Shown: in pieces, positions 44,273-53,912 of the stretch | Position numbering within the stretch: position 1 is the first letter of the stretch | Layout of the letters: every line of letters begins with the position of its first letter | From: Thermoanaerobacter ethanolicus JW 200 | Lineage (GTDB): Bacteria > Bacillota > Thermoanaerobacteria > Thermoanaerobacterales > Thermoanaerobacteraceae | Assembly (NCBI RefSeq): GCF_003722315.1 | Contig: NZ_CP033580.1 | Location: 1,301,001 to 1,365,000, forward strand | DNA: 64,000 bases | Reading direction: 5' to 3' | Program-made: the position numbers and the translations under genes | Notes under the pieces: generated by a model | Told to the model about the DNA's origin: nothing | Seen by the model: only the letters and a program-made list of their open reading frames with translations | The model's database searches: none

Positions 44273-46912
44273 ATGAAAGAGATAGCTAAAACCTACAATC
44301 CAAAGGAATTTGAAGATAGAATTTATGCTTTTTGGATGGAAAAAGGATATTTTACTCCTAAAATAGACCCTGAAAAACAGCCATTTACCATTGTTATACC
44401 GCCTCCAAACATAACAGGGCAATTACATATGGGACATGCACTTGACAATACTTTGCAGGACATATTGATAAGATGGAAAAGAATGCAGGGTTATGCAGTT
44501 TTGTGGATACCTGGCTCAGACCATGCCAGCATTGCGACGGAGATAAAAGTTTTAGACACGATAAGAGAAGAAACGGGGCTTACAAAGAAAGAAATAGGAA
44601 GAGAAGAGTTTTTGAAAAGGGCATGGGCATGGAAGGACAAATACGAAAACCGTATTTTAAGCCAATTAAAAAAGTTGGGTTCTTCTTGTGATTGGACAAG
44701 GACACGCTTTACTATGGATGAAGTATGTTCAAGGGCGGTAAGAGAAGTTTTTGTTTCACTCTATGAAAAAGGGCTCATATACAGAGGTGATAGGATAATA
44801 AATTGGTGCCCAGACTGCAACACTGCTTTATCTGATGCGGAAGTGGAACATAAAGAGCAAAAAGGGCATTTGTGGTACATCAAATACCCCATAAAAGGTG
44901 AAGATGGATATGTAGTTATAGCTACTACAAGGCCAGAGACGATGCTGGGGGATGTAGCAGTTGCTGTAAATCCTGATGATGAAAGGTATAAGGATGTGGT
45001 AGGTAAGACTTTGATACTGCCACTTGTAGGAAGGGAGATACCTGTAATTGCTGACAGCTACGTTGATCCTTCATTTGGAACTGGTGCTGTTAAAGTGACG
45101 CCTGCTCACGATCCAAATGACTTTGAGATGGGGACAAGACACAATCTTCCATTTATCAACATAATGAATGAGAATGCGATAATCAATGAAAATGGAGGAA
45201 AATATAAAGGTCTTGATAGGTATGAGGCGAGAGAAAAGATAGTAGAAGACCTCAAAAATCTCGGACTACTTCTAAAAGTTGAAGACCACGTTCACAATGT
45301 GGGACATTGTTACAGGTGCGATACGGTAGTTGAACCTCTACTTTCCAAGCAGTGGTTTGTAAAGATGGAGCCTTTAGCGAAACCTGCTTTAGAAGTTGTA
45401 AAAGAAGGAAAAATTAAGTTTGTGCCAGAACGGTTTGAAAAAATATACATTAATTGGTTAGAAAACATAAAGGATTGGTGTATTTCAAGGCAATTATGGT
45501 GGGGACACAGAATTCCTGCCTGGTATTGTGATGACTGTGGTCATATAACTGTATCGCGTAAAGACCCGGAAAAATGTGAAGCTTGTGGAAGTACCAACAT
45601 ACATCAAGACGAAGATGTATTAGATACTTGGTTTAGTTCTGCACTTTGGCCTTTCTCTACTATGGGTTGGCCAGAAGAAACAGAAGATTTAAGATATTTC
45701 TATCCGACAGATGTACTTGTTACGGGATATGACATAATTTTCTTCTGGGTTGCAAGAATGATTTTTATGAGTTTGGAATTTATGAAAGAAGTACCATTTA
45801 AGCATGTTTTGATACATGGTTTAGTCAGGGATGCTCAAGGTAGAAAAATGAGCAAATCTCTTGGCAATGGAATAGACCCGTTAGAGGTTATTGAAAAGTA
45901 TGGAGCAGACACTTTAAGGTTTACATTAGTCATAGGAAATGCTCCAGGAAACGATATGAGGTTTAGTCAAGATAAAGTTGAACTCAGCAGAAACTTTGCA
46001 AATAAATTGTGGAACGCTTCAAGATATGTGTTGCTGAATTTAACTGATAATGATACTAATCTTTATACAGAGGGGTTAACTATTGCTGATAAGTGGATTT
46101 TGACAAGGTATAACAATATAGTAAAAGAAGTGACAGAGAATTTAGAAAAATTTGAGTTAGGAATAGCTGCGACAAAACTTTATGACTTTGTGTGGAGCGA
46201 ATTTTGCGATTGGTATATAGAACTTAGTAAACCTGTGTTATACAGTGATAACCTTGAAGCTAAAAAGGTTACAAAGTCTGTTTTAAGATATGTGCTTGAT
46301 AATACTTTGAGGCTTTTGCACCCCTTTATGCCTTTTATAACTGAAGAAATATGGCAGAATTTACCTCATGAGGGCGAGAGCATAATGATTGCTGAATGGC
46401 CGAAATACAAAGAAGAACTGGATTTCACTGAAGAAGCGAAAAATGCTGAGATTATAATGGAAGCTATTAGGACCATTAGAAATTTAAGAGCAGAAGCAAA
46501 TGTTTCCCCTTCTAAAAAAGCAAAAGTTATTGTGACTGTTGAAAATGAAAATTATGTAAAGATGTTTGAAGTGGGTACAAATTATATAATGAAACTTGCA
46601 GGTGCTAGCGAAGTTGTAATTGAAACAGATAAAAGTAAAATTCCTCATAAAGCTTTGAGTGGAGCAATAGAAGGAGGATTGGTGGTACTTCCACTTGAAG
46701 ATTTAATAGACTTAGAAGAAGAGATAAAGAGGCTTAATGAAGAAAGACAAAAAGTGATAAGCGAAATTGAAAGAGCACAAGGGCTTTTAAATAATGAAAA
46801 TTTCGTTAAAAAAGCGCCAGAAAAAGTAGTCAGTGCTGAAAGAGAGAAATTAGAAAAATATACTACGATGCTTAAAAACATAGAGGAAAGACTTAAGTTA
46901 TTAAAGAGTTAA
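44273..46912 (+). CDS. valS: Valyl-tRNA synthetase
   Basis: Class Ia aminoacyl-tRNA synthetase of 879 residues, the normal size. The HIGH-type motif is in [14 protein letters not shown], the KMSKS motif in [11 protein letters not shown], and the editing domain has [10 protein letters not shown]. The anticodon-binding domain and the C-terminal coiled coil ([24 protein letters not shown]) are present. It is controlled by the T-box leader. The gene is followed at 17 bp by a GNAT gene. Confidence 0.98.
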   Translation: MKEIAKTYNPKEFEDRIYAFWMEKGYFTPKIDPEKQPFTIVIPPPNITGQLHMGHALDNTLQDILIRWKRMQGYAVLWIPGSDHASIATEIKVLDTIREETGLTKKEIGREEFLKRAWAWKDKYENRILSQLKKLGSSCDWTRTRFTMDEVCSRAVREVFVSLYEKGLIYRGDRIINWCPDCNTALSDAEVEHKEQKGHLWYIKYPIKGEDGYVVIATTRPETMLGDVAVAVNPDDERYKDVVGKTLILPLVGREIPVIADSYVDPSFGTGAVKVTPAHDPNDFEMGTRHNLPFINIMNENAIINENGGKYKGLDRYEAREKIVEDLKNLGLLLKVEDHVHNVGHCYRCDTVVEPLLSKQWFVKMEPLAKPALEVVKEGKIKFVPERFEKIYINWLENIKDWCISRQLWWGHRIPAWYCDDCGHITVSRKDPEKCEACGSTNIHQDEDVLDTWFSSALWPFSTMGWPEETEDLRYFYPTDVLVTGYDIIFFWVARMIFMSLEFMKEVPFKHVLIHGLVRDAQGRKMSKSLGNGIDPLEVIEKYGADTLRFTLVIGNAPGNDMRFSQDKVELSRNFANKLWNASRYVLLNLTDNDTNLYTEGLTIADKWILTRYNNIVKEVTENLEKFELGIAATKLYDFVWSEFCDWYIELSKPVLYSDNLEAKKVTKSVLRYVLDNTLRLLHPFMPFITEEIWQNLPHEGESIMIAEWPKYKEELDFTEEAKNAEIIMEAIRTIRNLRAEANVSPSKKAKVIVTVENENYVKMFEVGTNYIMKLAGASEVVIETDKSKIPHKALSGAIEGGLVVLPLEDLIDLEEEIKRLNEERQKVISEIERAQGLLNNENFVKKAPEKVVSAEREKLEKYTTMLKNIEERLKLLKS

Positions 46913-46929
46913 CCTCTAGGGGGATTTGT

Positions 46930-47466
46930 ATGTTATCTTTGTTTAAAAGGCCCAAAAAAGAGTCTCAACTGGTTATAAGAGAGGCTAAGGTAAAAGATGC
47001 GAGGGGGATAATAAAGCTTTTAAACAGTGTTGGAAGAGAAAAATTGTATATGGTGTCAGAGACATTTAATTGGTCTGAGGAGGAAGAAAAACAGCTTATT
47101 AAAAATTTAGACCGCAACAAAGATTTGATCCTAGTGGCAGACTACGGTGGTGAAATCGTAGGCTGCCTTACTCTCTTTCGTTATTATGGAGGAAGGTCTC
47201 CTAAAGTACAACATGTAGGAGAAATAGGTATAAGTATAGACGCTCGATTTAGGAATATAGGAATCGGAACAAAGTTGTTTACGGAAGCTATTAATTGGGC
47301 AAAAAGCAAAGGCTATGAAAAACTTTGCCTCAGTGTTTTTAGTACCAATGAAGTAGCAATACACCTTTATAAGAAATTTGGTTTTGAAGAAGAGGGTAGA
47401 AGAAAAAAACAGTTTAAAATTGGTGATGAATACGTAGATGAGGTTTTGATGGGATTGTTTTTGTAA
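46930..47466 (+). CDS. GNAT-family N-acetyltransferase
   Basis: 178 residues. The acetyl-CoA loop is clear in ISIDARFRNIGIGTKLFTEAI (R-x-x-G-x-G/A pattern) and the C-terminal NEVAIHLYKKFGFEEEGRRKKQF is typical of RimI-like and polyamine-type acetyltransferases. It probably acetylates the amino group of a protein or small molecule; the substrate is unknown. A GGGGG site precedes the ATG. It follows valS closely and may be co-transcribed. Confidence 0.88.
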   Translation: MLSLFKRPKKESQLVIREAKVKDARGIIKLLNSVGREKLYMVSETFNWSEEEEKQLIKNLDRNKDLILVADYGGEIVGCLTLFRYYGGRSPKVQHVGEIGISIDARFRNIGIGTKLFTEAINWAKSKGYEKLCLSVFSTNEVAIHLYKKFGFEEEGRRKKQFKIGDEYVDEVLMGLFL

Positions 47467-47494
47467 AATCCGTTTATATGGGAGATGGGCTTAA

Positions 47495-48784
47495 ATGAAC
47501 TATGAAGAAGCAATTAGCTACATACATGGTACATACAAATTTGGCATAAAGTTGGGATTAGAAAATATAAGAAGATTATTAAATTATATGGGGAATCCTC
47601 AAAAAAACCTTAAAATTATCCACGTTGCTGGTACAAATGGAAAAGGCTCTACATCAGCTTTTATAAGCAACATTTTGCAGCAGGCTGGATATAAAGTAGC
47701 TTTATATACTTCTCCCTACCTCGAAGAATTTGAAGAGAGAATGAGAATAAATGGAGAAAATATTTCCAAGGAAAAGTTGATTTATTATGTTGAATATATA
47801 AAGCCTATAATATCTCGTATGGTGGAGGAAGGATACAATCATCCGACGGAATTTGAAGTGGTAACTGCAATTGCTTTTAAATATTTTTATGATGAAAAAG
47901 TGGATTTTGTAGTTTTAGAGGTAGGACTTGGAGGTAGATTTGACGCAACAAATGCTATTGATTTTTCATTAGTTTCTGTTATAACCACTATTGATTATGA
48001 CCATACAGACAGATTGGGACATACTTTAGGAGAGATTGCATATGAAAAGGCAGGCATTATCAAGCGAAATGGAGTGGTGGTAAGTTTTTATCAACAGCCA
48101 GAAGCATTGAAAGTCATCATAGAAGCATGTGAGGTAAGAAATGCTTATTTGACTGTACTTGAAAAAAGTAACGTAATTATAAAAGAACAAAACCCTGATT
48201 TTCAGATTTTTGACTACAAAAAATACAAGGACTTAAAAATTACTTTATTGGGAGAACATCAGATTTACAATGCTGCTTTGGCGATTGAGAGCGTAGAAAA
48301 ATTGAAAATGTATGGATACGAAATCACAGAAAAAGATATAAGGGAAGGGCTTTACAGGGCAAAATGGCCTGGAAGATTGGAAGTAATGAGAAAAAAACCC
48401 TACGTAGTAATAGACGGTGCTCACAATCCTCAAGGAATGACTGTTTTGAAAGAGTCTCTAAAATTATTTAAATATGATAAATTGATTTTAGTAATTGGAA
48501 TGCTTAAAGACAAAGATACACAGAAGATGTTGGATATAATTGTGCCAGAGGCAGATATTATAATAACAACCACCCCAATAAGTGAAAGAGCTTATAAGGC
48601 AAGTGAACTTGCAGAGCGGATAGAAAAAGAAAAAGTGATTGCGATTGAAAATATTGAAGAAGCGGTAAAATACGCCCTGGATATAGCTAAGGAAGAGGAT
48701 ATGGTACTTTTTTGTGGTTCATTGTACATGATTGGTTATGTGAGGCCTATGCTTAAAAAGGTAATAATTAAGACATATTTTTAA
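47495..48784 (+). CDS. folC: Folylpolyglutamate synthase / dihydrofolate synthase
   Basis: 429 residues. The P-loop HVAGTNGKGSTSAFIS, the substrate motif LEVGLGGRFDATNAI, the VITTIDYDHTDRLG block and the C-terminal VIDGAHNPQGM are all typical of FolC. It adds glutamate to folates, retaining them in the cell. GGGAGATGGG precedes the ATG. Confidence 0.97.
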   Translation: MNYEEAISYIHGTYKFGIKLGLENIRRLLNYMGNPQKNLKIIHVAGTNGKGSTSAFISNILQQAGYKVALYTSPYLEEFEERMRINGENISKEKLIYYVEYIKPIISRMVEEGYNHPTEFEVVTAIAFKYFYDEKVDFVVLEVGLGGRFDATNAIDFSLVSVITTIDYDHTDRLGHTLGEIAYEKAGIIKRNGVVVSFYQQPEALKVIIEACEVRNAYLTVLEKSNVIIKEQNPDFQIFDYKKYKDLKITLLGEHQIYNAALAIESVEKLKMYGYEITEKDIREGLYRAKWPGRLEVMRKKPYVVIDGAHNPQGMTVLKESLKLFKYDKLILVIGMLKDKDTQKMLDIIVPEADIIITTTPISERAYKASELAERIEKEKVIAIENIEEAVKYALDIAKEEDMVLFCGSLYMIGYVRPMLKKVIIKTYF

Positions 48785-48826
48785 TATAATGTAAGGTGTA
48801 AAGGCCGTAATGAGAAGGTGGTTGTT

Positions 48827-49060
48827 ATGGAAATGACAGGGACTGCGTTGTTACGGGAGATAGATAAAGCACTAAAGGCGATGAAAGAAGCAGAAAGAAA
48901 TTTAGAAATGCTGGAAAATGACAACTACCTTAAGATAAAGTTAGCAAGGCTAAAGTACGATTTTGCAAGACAAGAATATTTGAGACTCTTAAGGATTGCT
49001 AAAGAACAAAAAATCAAATATAACATGAATGAATTGATGGAAAAAATAATAGACGTATGA
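48827..49060 (+). CDS. Small DUF2508-like helical protein
   Basis: 77 residues starting MEMTGTALLREIDKALKAMKEAERNLEML, entirely helical and charged, resembling DUF2508 (YaaL-like) proteins of Firmicutes, in which ALKxMKEAExN and the later YLRLLRIAKEQK recur. ATG 48827 follows GAAGGTGG. No function known. It lies 43 bp after folC. Confidence 0.6.
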   Translation: MEMTGTALLREIDKALKAMKEAERNLEMLENDNYLKIKLARLKYDFARQEYLRLLRIAKEQKIKYNMNELMEKIIDV

Positions 49061-49063
49061 TAA

Positions 49064-49088
49064 AAGCGGTCTTTCGACCGCCTGATTT
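49064..49088. terminator. Terminator between convergent genes
   Basis: AGCGGTC / GACCGCC stem (49065-49071, 49076-49082). Confidence 0.75.
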
Positions 49089-49260
49089 ATTGTTCAGGTA
49101 TTTTAATTTCTTCTTGAAAATCGCACTTAAAATCTTTATAGGTCACACAAAAACTGTTGCAATTATGGATACATGTAATTGCATTACATTTCTTCAACGT
49201 TCTAATTGGTGCATTTACTGGTTTTGAAGAGCGCATAAATTCTAACTCCAAATAAGTCAT
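49087..49260 (-). CDS. Cysteine-rich DUF1540-like small protein
   Basis: 57 residues from ATG 49260 (MTYLELEFMRSS); GAAAGGG precedes it. The KCNAITCIHNCNSFCVTYKD... KCDF pattern (six cysteines) resembles DUF1540, a probable metal-binding family common in Clostridia. Function unknown. The 230-bp region from here to the tRNA holds no gene. Confidence 0.6.
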   Translation of the reverse strand: MTYLELEFMRSSKPVNAPIRTLKKCNAITCIHNCNSFCVTYKDFKCDFQEEIKIPEQ

Positions 49261-49490
49261 ATCAATCGCCCTTTCCAATTTGATAGTTTTATTATACACT
49301 TAATTCATTTATCTGTCAATTGCAATTATAAAATTTAGAAATTCATTTTAGAGCCAAATTTCTCAGAAAGTTTGCTACTAATAAGTGTTTTTTGAAAAAA
49401 ATAATTAAATAGTTTTGAGTTTGGGTAGGGCTATAACTTTATTTTGTTTATTGAAAAAAGGAAAGGAGTATGATAAAATGAATAATGTGT

Positions 49491-49565
49491 CGGGGCATGG
49501 CGCAGCGGTAGCGCGCGCGGTTCGGGACCGTGAGGTCGCAGGTTCAAATCCTGTTGCCCCGACCA
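49491..49565 (+). tRNA. tRNA-Pro(CGG)
   Basis: Acceptor CGGGGCA / TGCCCCG, D-arm GCGC-AGCGGTA-GCGC, anticodon stem CGCGG / CCGTG with loop TTCGGGA (anticodon CGG), T-arm GCAGG-TTCAAAT-CCTGT, and encoded CCA. Confidence 0.95.
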
Positions 49566-49674
49566 TTATTACAGCCATGCGGGTTTTAAGACTTATCAAC
49601 AGGCTAAAAGAACAAGTGGTTGCAGGTATGATACAGGGCCACCTCGGTGGTAAATTTGTAAAAATATTGAAAGA

Positions 49675-49703
49675 CGCTCACAATTTAAGTGAGCGATTTT
49701 TTA
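49675..49703 (+). terminator. Terminator between the tRNA and the propeller gene
   Basis: CGCTCAC / GTGAGCG (49675-49681, 49689-49695) followed by ATTTTTT. Confidence 0.8.
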
Positions 49704-49775
49704 TGGAGTTATTGGTTTCTCAAATATATCCTCCTGCATATTATGGAATTATGCTAATATGTGGGGGGATGTGTT

Positions 49776-50693
49776 TTGTACATTTACATTGCTAATATGG
49801 GAGAAGATATTATTGAGCGAGTTAATTTGGAGACAAATTACAGAGATTTTGCAAAGATTAATTCATATAACAATAAACATCTGCCCTTAAATGTCTATTC
49901 TAAATATTTATGTGGTCCTCATCGATTAATTTTAGATAAACAGAGACAGAAACTGTATTCTTTAAATGCTTATGATAATTCAATTAGTATAATAAACCTA
50001 GACGATTTTACTTCAGAAATTTCTCTGTATGTAGGTAATTATCCTAATAATGGCATTATGCATGGAGATTATATATTAGTGGTTAATGGAGACTCAGACT
50101 CTATAAGTATTTTTGATATTGAAGAGAAAAAAGTGATAGGGCAAGTTAAAGTGGGAAGTTTCCCCCAGGACATAATTTACAATGAAAAGTATGATTTGAT
50201 TTTTGTGAGCAATATGAATTCTGATGAAATTTTATTAATCGACCCTTATAGTTATAGGATTGTAGATTTTATTGTGACAGGGGCAAGGCCTATAGGAATG
50301 ACTTTCTCTGAAGATTGGGACTGTTTGTATGTAATAAACAGTTATTTTGAAACGGGGATAAATGGAAAAATTTCCATGATAAACCTGCAAAGTTTGAAAG
50401 TAACTGGGGAAATAGGAGTAGGAAAAGTTCCTACAATGGTACGGAAAAAGGAAAACTTTTTGTATGTGCTTAATTCTTGCTCTAATACGCTGTGCAAAAT
50501 AGATTTATTTACAAAACAGAAAAAAGAAGTTTATTGTGGATATGCACCTGGGTATTTATGTATTTTAGATAAATATGCTTATGTTTCTTCTGCAGAAGAA
50601 AACAAAGTGAATATAATTGACATTGATGAAATGAGGGTAGTGAAGTTTATTGAAACAAGAAAAGAGCCCCAAGGCCTTGTTATTGACCTGTGA
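49776..50693 (+). CDS. YncE-like beta-propeller protein
   Basis: 305 residues with seven-bladed-propeller-type repeats: KLYSLNAYDNSISIINLD, YILVVNGDSDSISIFDIE, LIFVSNMNSDEILLIDP, CLYVINSYFETGINGKISMINL, YVLNSCSNTLCKIDL, AYVSSAEENKVNIIDID. TTG 49776 is preferred because GGGGGG precedes it at a good distance. There is no signal peptide, so it is probably cytoplasmic. Function unknown. Its 3' end overlaps the convergent DUF4364 gene by 14 bp. Confidence 0.75.
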   Translation: MYIYIANMGEDIIERVNLETNYRDFAKINSYNNKHLPLNVYSKYLCGPHRLILDKQRQKLYSLNAYDNSISIINLDDFTSEISLYVGNYPNNGIMHGDYILVVNGDSDSISIFDIEEKKVIGQVKVGSFPQDIIYNEKYDLIFVSNMNSDEILLIDPYSYRIVDFIVTGARPIGMTFSEDWDCLYVINSYFETGINGKISMINLQSLKVTGEIGVGKVPTMVRKKENFLYVLNSCSNTLCKIDLFTKQKKEVYCGYAPGYLCILDKYAYVSSAEENKVNIIDIDEMRVVKFIETRKEPQGLVIDL

Positions 50694-51195
50694 GGACTTT
50701 TATTATGTATGCATATACGTCTTGAGATTTTTGTTTCCAATTATCGCAGATAAGTTTTGCCTGCTCGCTGTTTACTACATTTATGTTTAGCTCAATCAAA
50801 ACTATATCATTTTCTACGACTTTGCAATTAGCTATATATTGGTTTTCGTCTTTTTTGTAATAAGTGGCTATATATTGAGATTCCTGTTTTATTTTTTCTT
50901 TGTTTAAAAGGATGTATTCGTCTATTTTTTGCCGTGTTTCAAAGGGGATTCTTGTGAAAAATAGTTTTAAAATGTTTATACCTTCTTCAGTAATAAAATA
51001 TTTTTCTTCTTCTAATTTTATAAAGCCAGTTTCTATTAATTCGTCAAGGTACTGTCTTAAATAGAAATAGTTCATAAGTTTGTTATCTAAGATAATTTTG
51101 CTTATTTGCTCGTCTGTAATAGGCATATTTATTCTGTTTAAGATGTATAGTATAATTAACTTGTTTTCTGCTAATTCTTGTATTTCGTAAGCCAA
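50680..51195 (-). CDS. DUF4364-family winged-helix protein
   Basis: 171 residues. The N-terminal region ENKLIILYILNRINMPITDEQISKIILDNKLMNYFYLRQYLDELIETGFIKLEEEKYFITEEGINIL is a winged helix as in DUF4364 proteins, which are thought to regulate transcription. A TTG at 51195 follows GAGGTGG and is preferred to the ATG at 51210. Targets unknown. Confidence 0.85.
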   Translation of the reverse strand: MAYEIQELAENKLIILYILNRINMPITDEQISKIILDNKLMNYFYLRQYLDELIETGFIKLEEEKYFITEEGINILKLFFTRIPFETRQKIDEYILLNKEKIKQESQYIATYYKKDENQYIANCKVVENDIVLIELNINVVNSEQAKLICDNWKQKSQDVYAYIIKVLTGQ

Positions 51196-51266
51196 GTTAC
51201 CACCTCGCATTATTACTATATGTGGTATGTTTAAGTTAATTCTATCACAAAATATACAATAATAAA

Positions 51267-51642
51267 AGAGAGTATACGAAATACTCTCTCAGTTTGTTGA
51301 CAAAGTTAAAAAATATTCAAAGGAGATATTTTGCATCGTCGCTCCGATGTTCCAAAGCGACAAAACTAAAGCTCGACCTTCGGGCTCCGGCAGGGTACCG
51401 GGCACAATCGGCCTCCTTGCCTCAGGTGCCCGCCTTCGCCATCCATGGCTTCGGCCCTGCCTCCACCCTCGGTCTTGCTAAGTTTCCCGGCACTCAAGTA
51501 AGTATGCTTGTTTTTTCTATTTTTGCTTTATAAACTTTCTTACTTGAGTGCCGGGCCGCTTTGTAACAAGTCGCTCCTTATGCAAAATATCTCCTTTACG
51601 AAAGTTTGTCTACAGTCTGAGAGAGTATACGAAATACTCTCT
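51267..51642 (+). mobile_element. Hairpin-targeted foldback element, copy C (330 bp, core 51290-51619)
   Basis: Same orientation and boundaries (CAG...CTG) as copy B. It is flanked by identical 23-bp copies of the SASP-gene terminator palindrome (51267-51289, 51620-51642; core GAGAGTATACGAAATACTCTC-like). Arms CCCGGCACTCAAGTAAG at 51486-51502 and their complement at 51539-51555 bracket a 36-bp loop that is the reverse complement of the loop in copy B, with one difference. Confidence 0.88.
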
Positions 51643-51652
51643 TTTTCTCTTT

Positions 51653-51952
51653 CTATCTTTGCATATATTCTGATTCACTTCCTGCAGCACCTTGTGGACC
51701 GCCCTGTGCAGGAGTAGAACCATATATACTGATGCCCCTTGCCATGGCAGATTCAGCAAAATGAACCATTCGTCTTAACATTTGTCCTCCTACTTTGCCG
51801 CAATCTCGGCTACTTACATATCCCCAATAATCTTCAGAACCTTGCTTAACTGGAAGGCCAAGCTCTGATGCGATTTCGTATTTCATATTATCAAGGGCTT
51901 TGTGAGCCTCTGGTACCATTTTTGGACGATCATTCCAACTACCTCTTGCCAT
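51653..51952 (-). CDS. Alpha/beta-type small acid-soluble spore protein
   Basis: 99 residues. The family signatures MKYEIASELGLPV and GYVSSRDCGKVGGQMLRRMV are present. These proteins coat and protect DNA in spores and are degraded at germination. The C-terminal tail is Gly/Ser/Gln-rich. It shows the organism belongs to a spore-forming lineage. The terminator downstream is the duplicated hairpin of copy C. Confidence 0.95.
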   Translation of the reverse strand: MARGSWNDRPKMVPEAHKALDNMKYEIASELGLPVKQGSEDYWGYVSSRDCGKVGGQMLRRMVHFAESAMARGISIYGSTPAQGGPQGAAGSESEYMQR

Positions 51953-52088
51953 TTAAATCCCTCCTTACTCTTTCTCATACTTAATTTGTGTAGGTGGATA
52001 AAAAATATACTTGAAAAATTTTAAAAAAATATATTTTGTTGTGTTAAAATATTTATGTGCATAAATTTTACTAAAAGGGTTGATAAAG

Positions 52089-52778
52089 ATGGAAAAACAA
52101 AAAATTTTAGAGCAAAAAATCAAAGAGTGGGGAGCGTCTTTAGTGGGTTTTTCAAATCTTACAGGTATCCTTCCCGATACTCTTTCAGATATTCCGTATG
52201 CCATTACAGTTGTAATAAAATTAGCGGATAGAATAGTGGATGAAATTGAGAATAAGCCGACTCACACTTATTATCACCATTACCGTTCTGTAAATACGCT
52301 AATTGACCAGATAACCTTAAGAACAGTTCTTATTCTTGAAGAATGGGGCTATAAAGCATTAGCTGTTCCTGCTTCTCAATCGATTGCTGATTTGGGGGAA
52401 TACAGGGGACTTTTTCCACATAAAACTGCTGCTACAAGAGCAGGAATAGGTTGGATAGGAAAAAATGGCCTTCTTGTGACTTATAAATATGGTCCACGGA
52501 TAAGATTAGGGACTGTCCTCACAAACATGCCTTTTGAAACAGGGGCTCCTGTTACTGAAAGTAAATGTGGCAGCTGCAAATTATGTGTAGAAGCCTGTCC
52601 TGCTATGGCACTTTATGGTACTCTATGGAAAGAGGGAATGCCGAGAGAAGAAATAGTTGATGCAAGAGCCTGTAGCGAATATATGAATAAAAATTTTAAA
52701 CACATTGGAAGAGGATATGTATGCGGTATTTGTATGGAAGTGTGTCCTTATGGAAGGAAAAAATCTATTGACAGGTGA
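52089..52778 (+). CDS. QueG-like double [4Fe-4S] iron-sulfur protein
   Basis: 229 residues starting MEKQKILEQKIKEWGASLVGFSNL. Two ferredoxin-like clusters are seen: CGSCKLCVEACPAMALYG, and a later CSEYM... CGICMEVCPYG. The ATRAGIGWIGKNGLLVTYKYG segment is the epoxyqueuosine-reductase-like core. It may be a cobalamin-dependent reductase, but it is shorter than QueG (about 380 residues), so the substrate is uncertain. The downstream regulator's promoter lies inside its last codons. Confidence 0.78.
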   Translation: MEKQKILEQKIKEWGASLVGFSNLTGILPDTLSDIPYAITVVIKLADRIVDEIENKPTHTYYHHYRSVNTLIDQITLRTVLILEEWGYKALAVPASQSIADLGEYRGLFPHKTAATRAGIGWIGKNGLLVTYKYGPRIRLGTVLTNMPFETGAPVTESKCGSCKLCVEACPAMALYGTLWKEGMPREEIVDARACSEYMNKNFKHIGRGYVCGICMEVCPYGRKKSIDR

Positions 52779-52822
52779 AAAGGTTTTTGATAAAATGAAA
52801 CCAAACAACCAAAACGTTTTGG
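52768..52822 (+). promoter_or_regulatory. Promoter and operator of the first LacI regulator
   Basis: TTGACA (52768-52773), 17-bp spacer, TAAAAT (52791-52796). The palindrome CCAAAACGTTTTGG (52809-52822) lies at the start of transcription, consistent with autoregulation. Confidence 0.75.
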
Positions 52823-52838
52823 AAAAGGTGGATATTAA

Positions 52839-53849
52839 ATGGCAGTTACAATAAGAGATATAGCAAAATATGCGGGTGTATCTGTTACGACGGTTTCAAG
52901 AGCTTTAAACGGATATCCGGATGTAAGTGAGGAAACCCGCGAGAGAATTAAAAAAATAGCGGAAAAACTTAATTATACTCCAAACTCTATTGCAAGAGGA
53001 CTTGTCACAAATAAGACTCATACGGTTGGATTGGTTGTTTCTGAGTTAATAAAGCCGGGGGCGTATCATCCTTTCTTTCTCGAAGTGCTTGCAGGAATAA
53101 AAGCAGGATTAAGAAAAGATAAATATGACCTTATACTTTTTACTGTAGACCCGGAAAGCCAAGATGCCACTTCCTATGAGAAGCTTTGCAATGACAGAAA
53201 AGTGGAAGGGGCTATTGTAGAAGGCTTAAGATTGAGTGATCCTTACATTAAAGAAATAAAGAAAACACAAATTCCCACTGTTTTGATTGATATACCAATA
53301 CTTACTGATAAAGTGGGATATGTAAGTTCGGATAACGTTCAGGCAGCTTTTGAGGCTACAAGTTATCTTATAAAGTTGGGACATAGAAATATTGGATTTA
53401 TAAATGGGCATAATGATGCGGCTGTAAGTTTTGAAAGGTTAGAAGGTTATAAAAAAGCTCTTGAAAAAAATAATATACCTTACAAAGAGGAATATGTAGT
53501 TTTTGATGATTTTACTCAAGAAGGTGGATATAATTCTTTTAAGACGTTGGTTTTTGAACATCCGGAAATAACTGCTGTATTTCATGCTTCTGATTTGATG
53601 GCAATAGGGTCTTTCAAAGCAGCAAAAGACTTAGGAATGAAAGTGCCTGATGACATCTCTATTGTAGGTTTTGACGATATTGAACTTGCATCCCTTATTA
53701 CTCCTGGACTTACTACTATAAGACAAGATACTTTTAAGATGGGATATAATGCAGCAAAACATCTTTTATCTATTATAAAAGGGGAAAAGCCTCAGCATAT
53801 ATTAATACCTCATAAACTTGTAATTAGAGATTCAGCTAGAAAGATATAA
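52839..53849 (+). CDS. LacI-family repressor of the kojibiose-type operon
   Basis: 336 residues. The N-terminal helix-turn-helix VTIRDIAKYAGVSVTTVSRALNGYPDVSEETRERI is classical LacI, followed by a periplasmic-binding-like sugar domain (GFINGHNDAAVSFERLEGYKKAL, IVGFDDIELASLITPGLTTIRQD). It probably binds the CCAAAACGTTTTGG-type operators before itself and before the phosphorylase gene. The inducer is likely a glucose disaccharide. Confidence 0.9.
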   Translation: MAVTIRDIAKYAGVSVTTVSRALNGYPDVSEETRERIKKIAEKLNYTPNSIARGLVTNKTHTVGLVVSELIKPGAYHPFFLEVLAGIKAGLRKDKYDLILFTVDPESQDATSYEKLCNDRKVEGAIVEGLRLSDPYIKEIKKTQIPTVLIDIPILTDKVGYVSSDNVQAAFEATSYLIKLGHRNIGFINGHNDAAVSFERLEGYKKALEKNNIPYKEEYVVFDDFTQEGGYNSFKTLVFEHPEITAVFHASDLMAIGSFKAAKDLGMKVPDDISIVGFDDIELASLITPGLTTIRQDTFKMGYNAAKHLLSIIKGEKPQHILIPHKLVIRDSARKI

Positions 53850-53864
53850 TTTTTTTTAAAAAGT

Positions 53865-53882
53865 ATCCAAAACGTTTCGGAT
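53865..53882 (+). promoter_or_regulatory. LacI-type operator before the phosphorylase gene
   Basis: ATCCAAAACGTTTCGGAT, an 18-bp imperfect palindrome centred on CG, related to CCAAAACGTTTTGG at 52809. Confidence 0.65.
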
Positions 53883-53912
53883 AGAATTTTTGGTAAGGAT
53901 GGAGGTATATAA

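Noticed and set aside
49405-49599. Minus-strand ORF beginning MISLKTRMAVIMVGATGFEPATS across the tRNA
   Set aside because: This is the well-known artefact of translating the antisense strand of a tRNA gene. The plus-strand ORF at 49415-49795 is also a shadow, running through the tRNA and a terminator.
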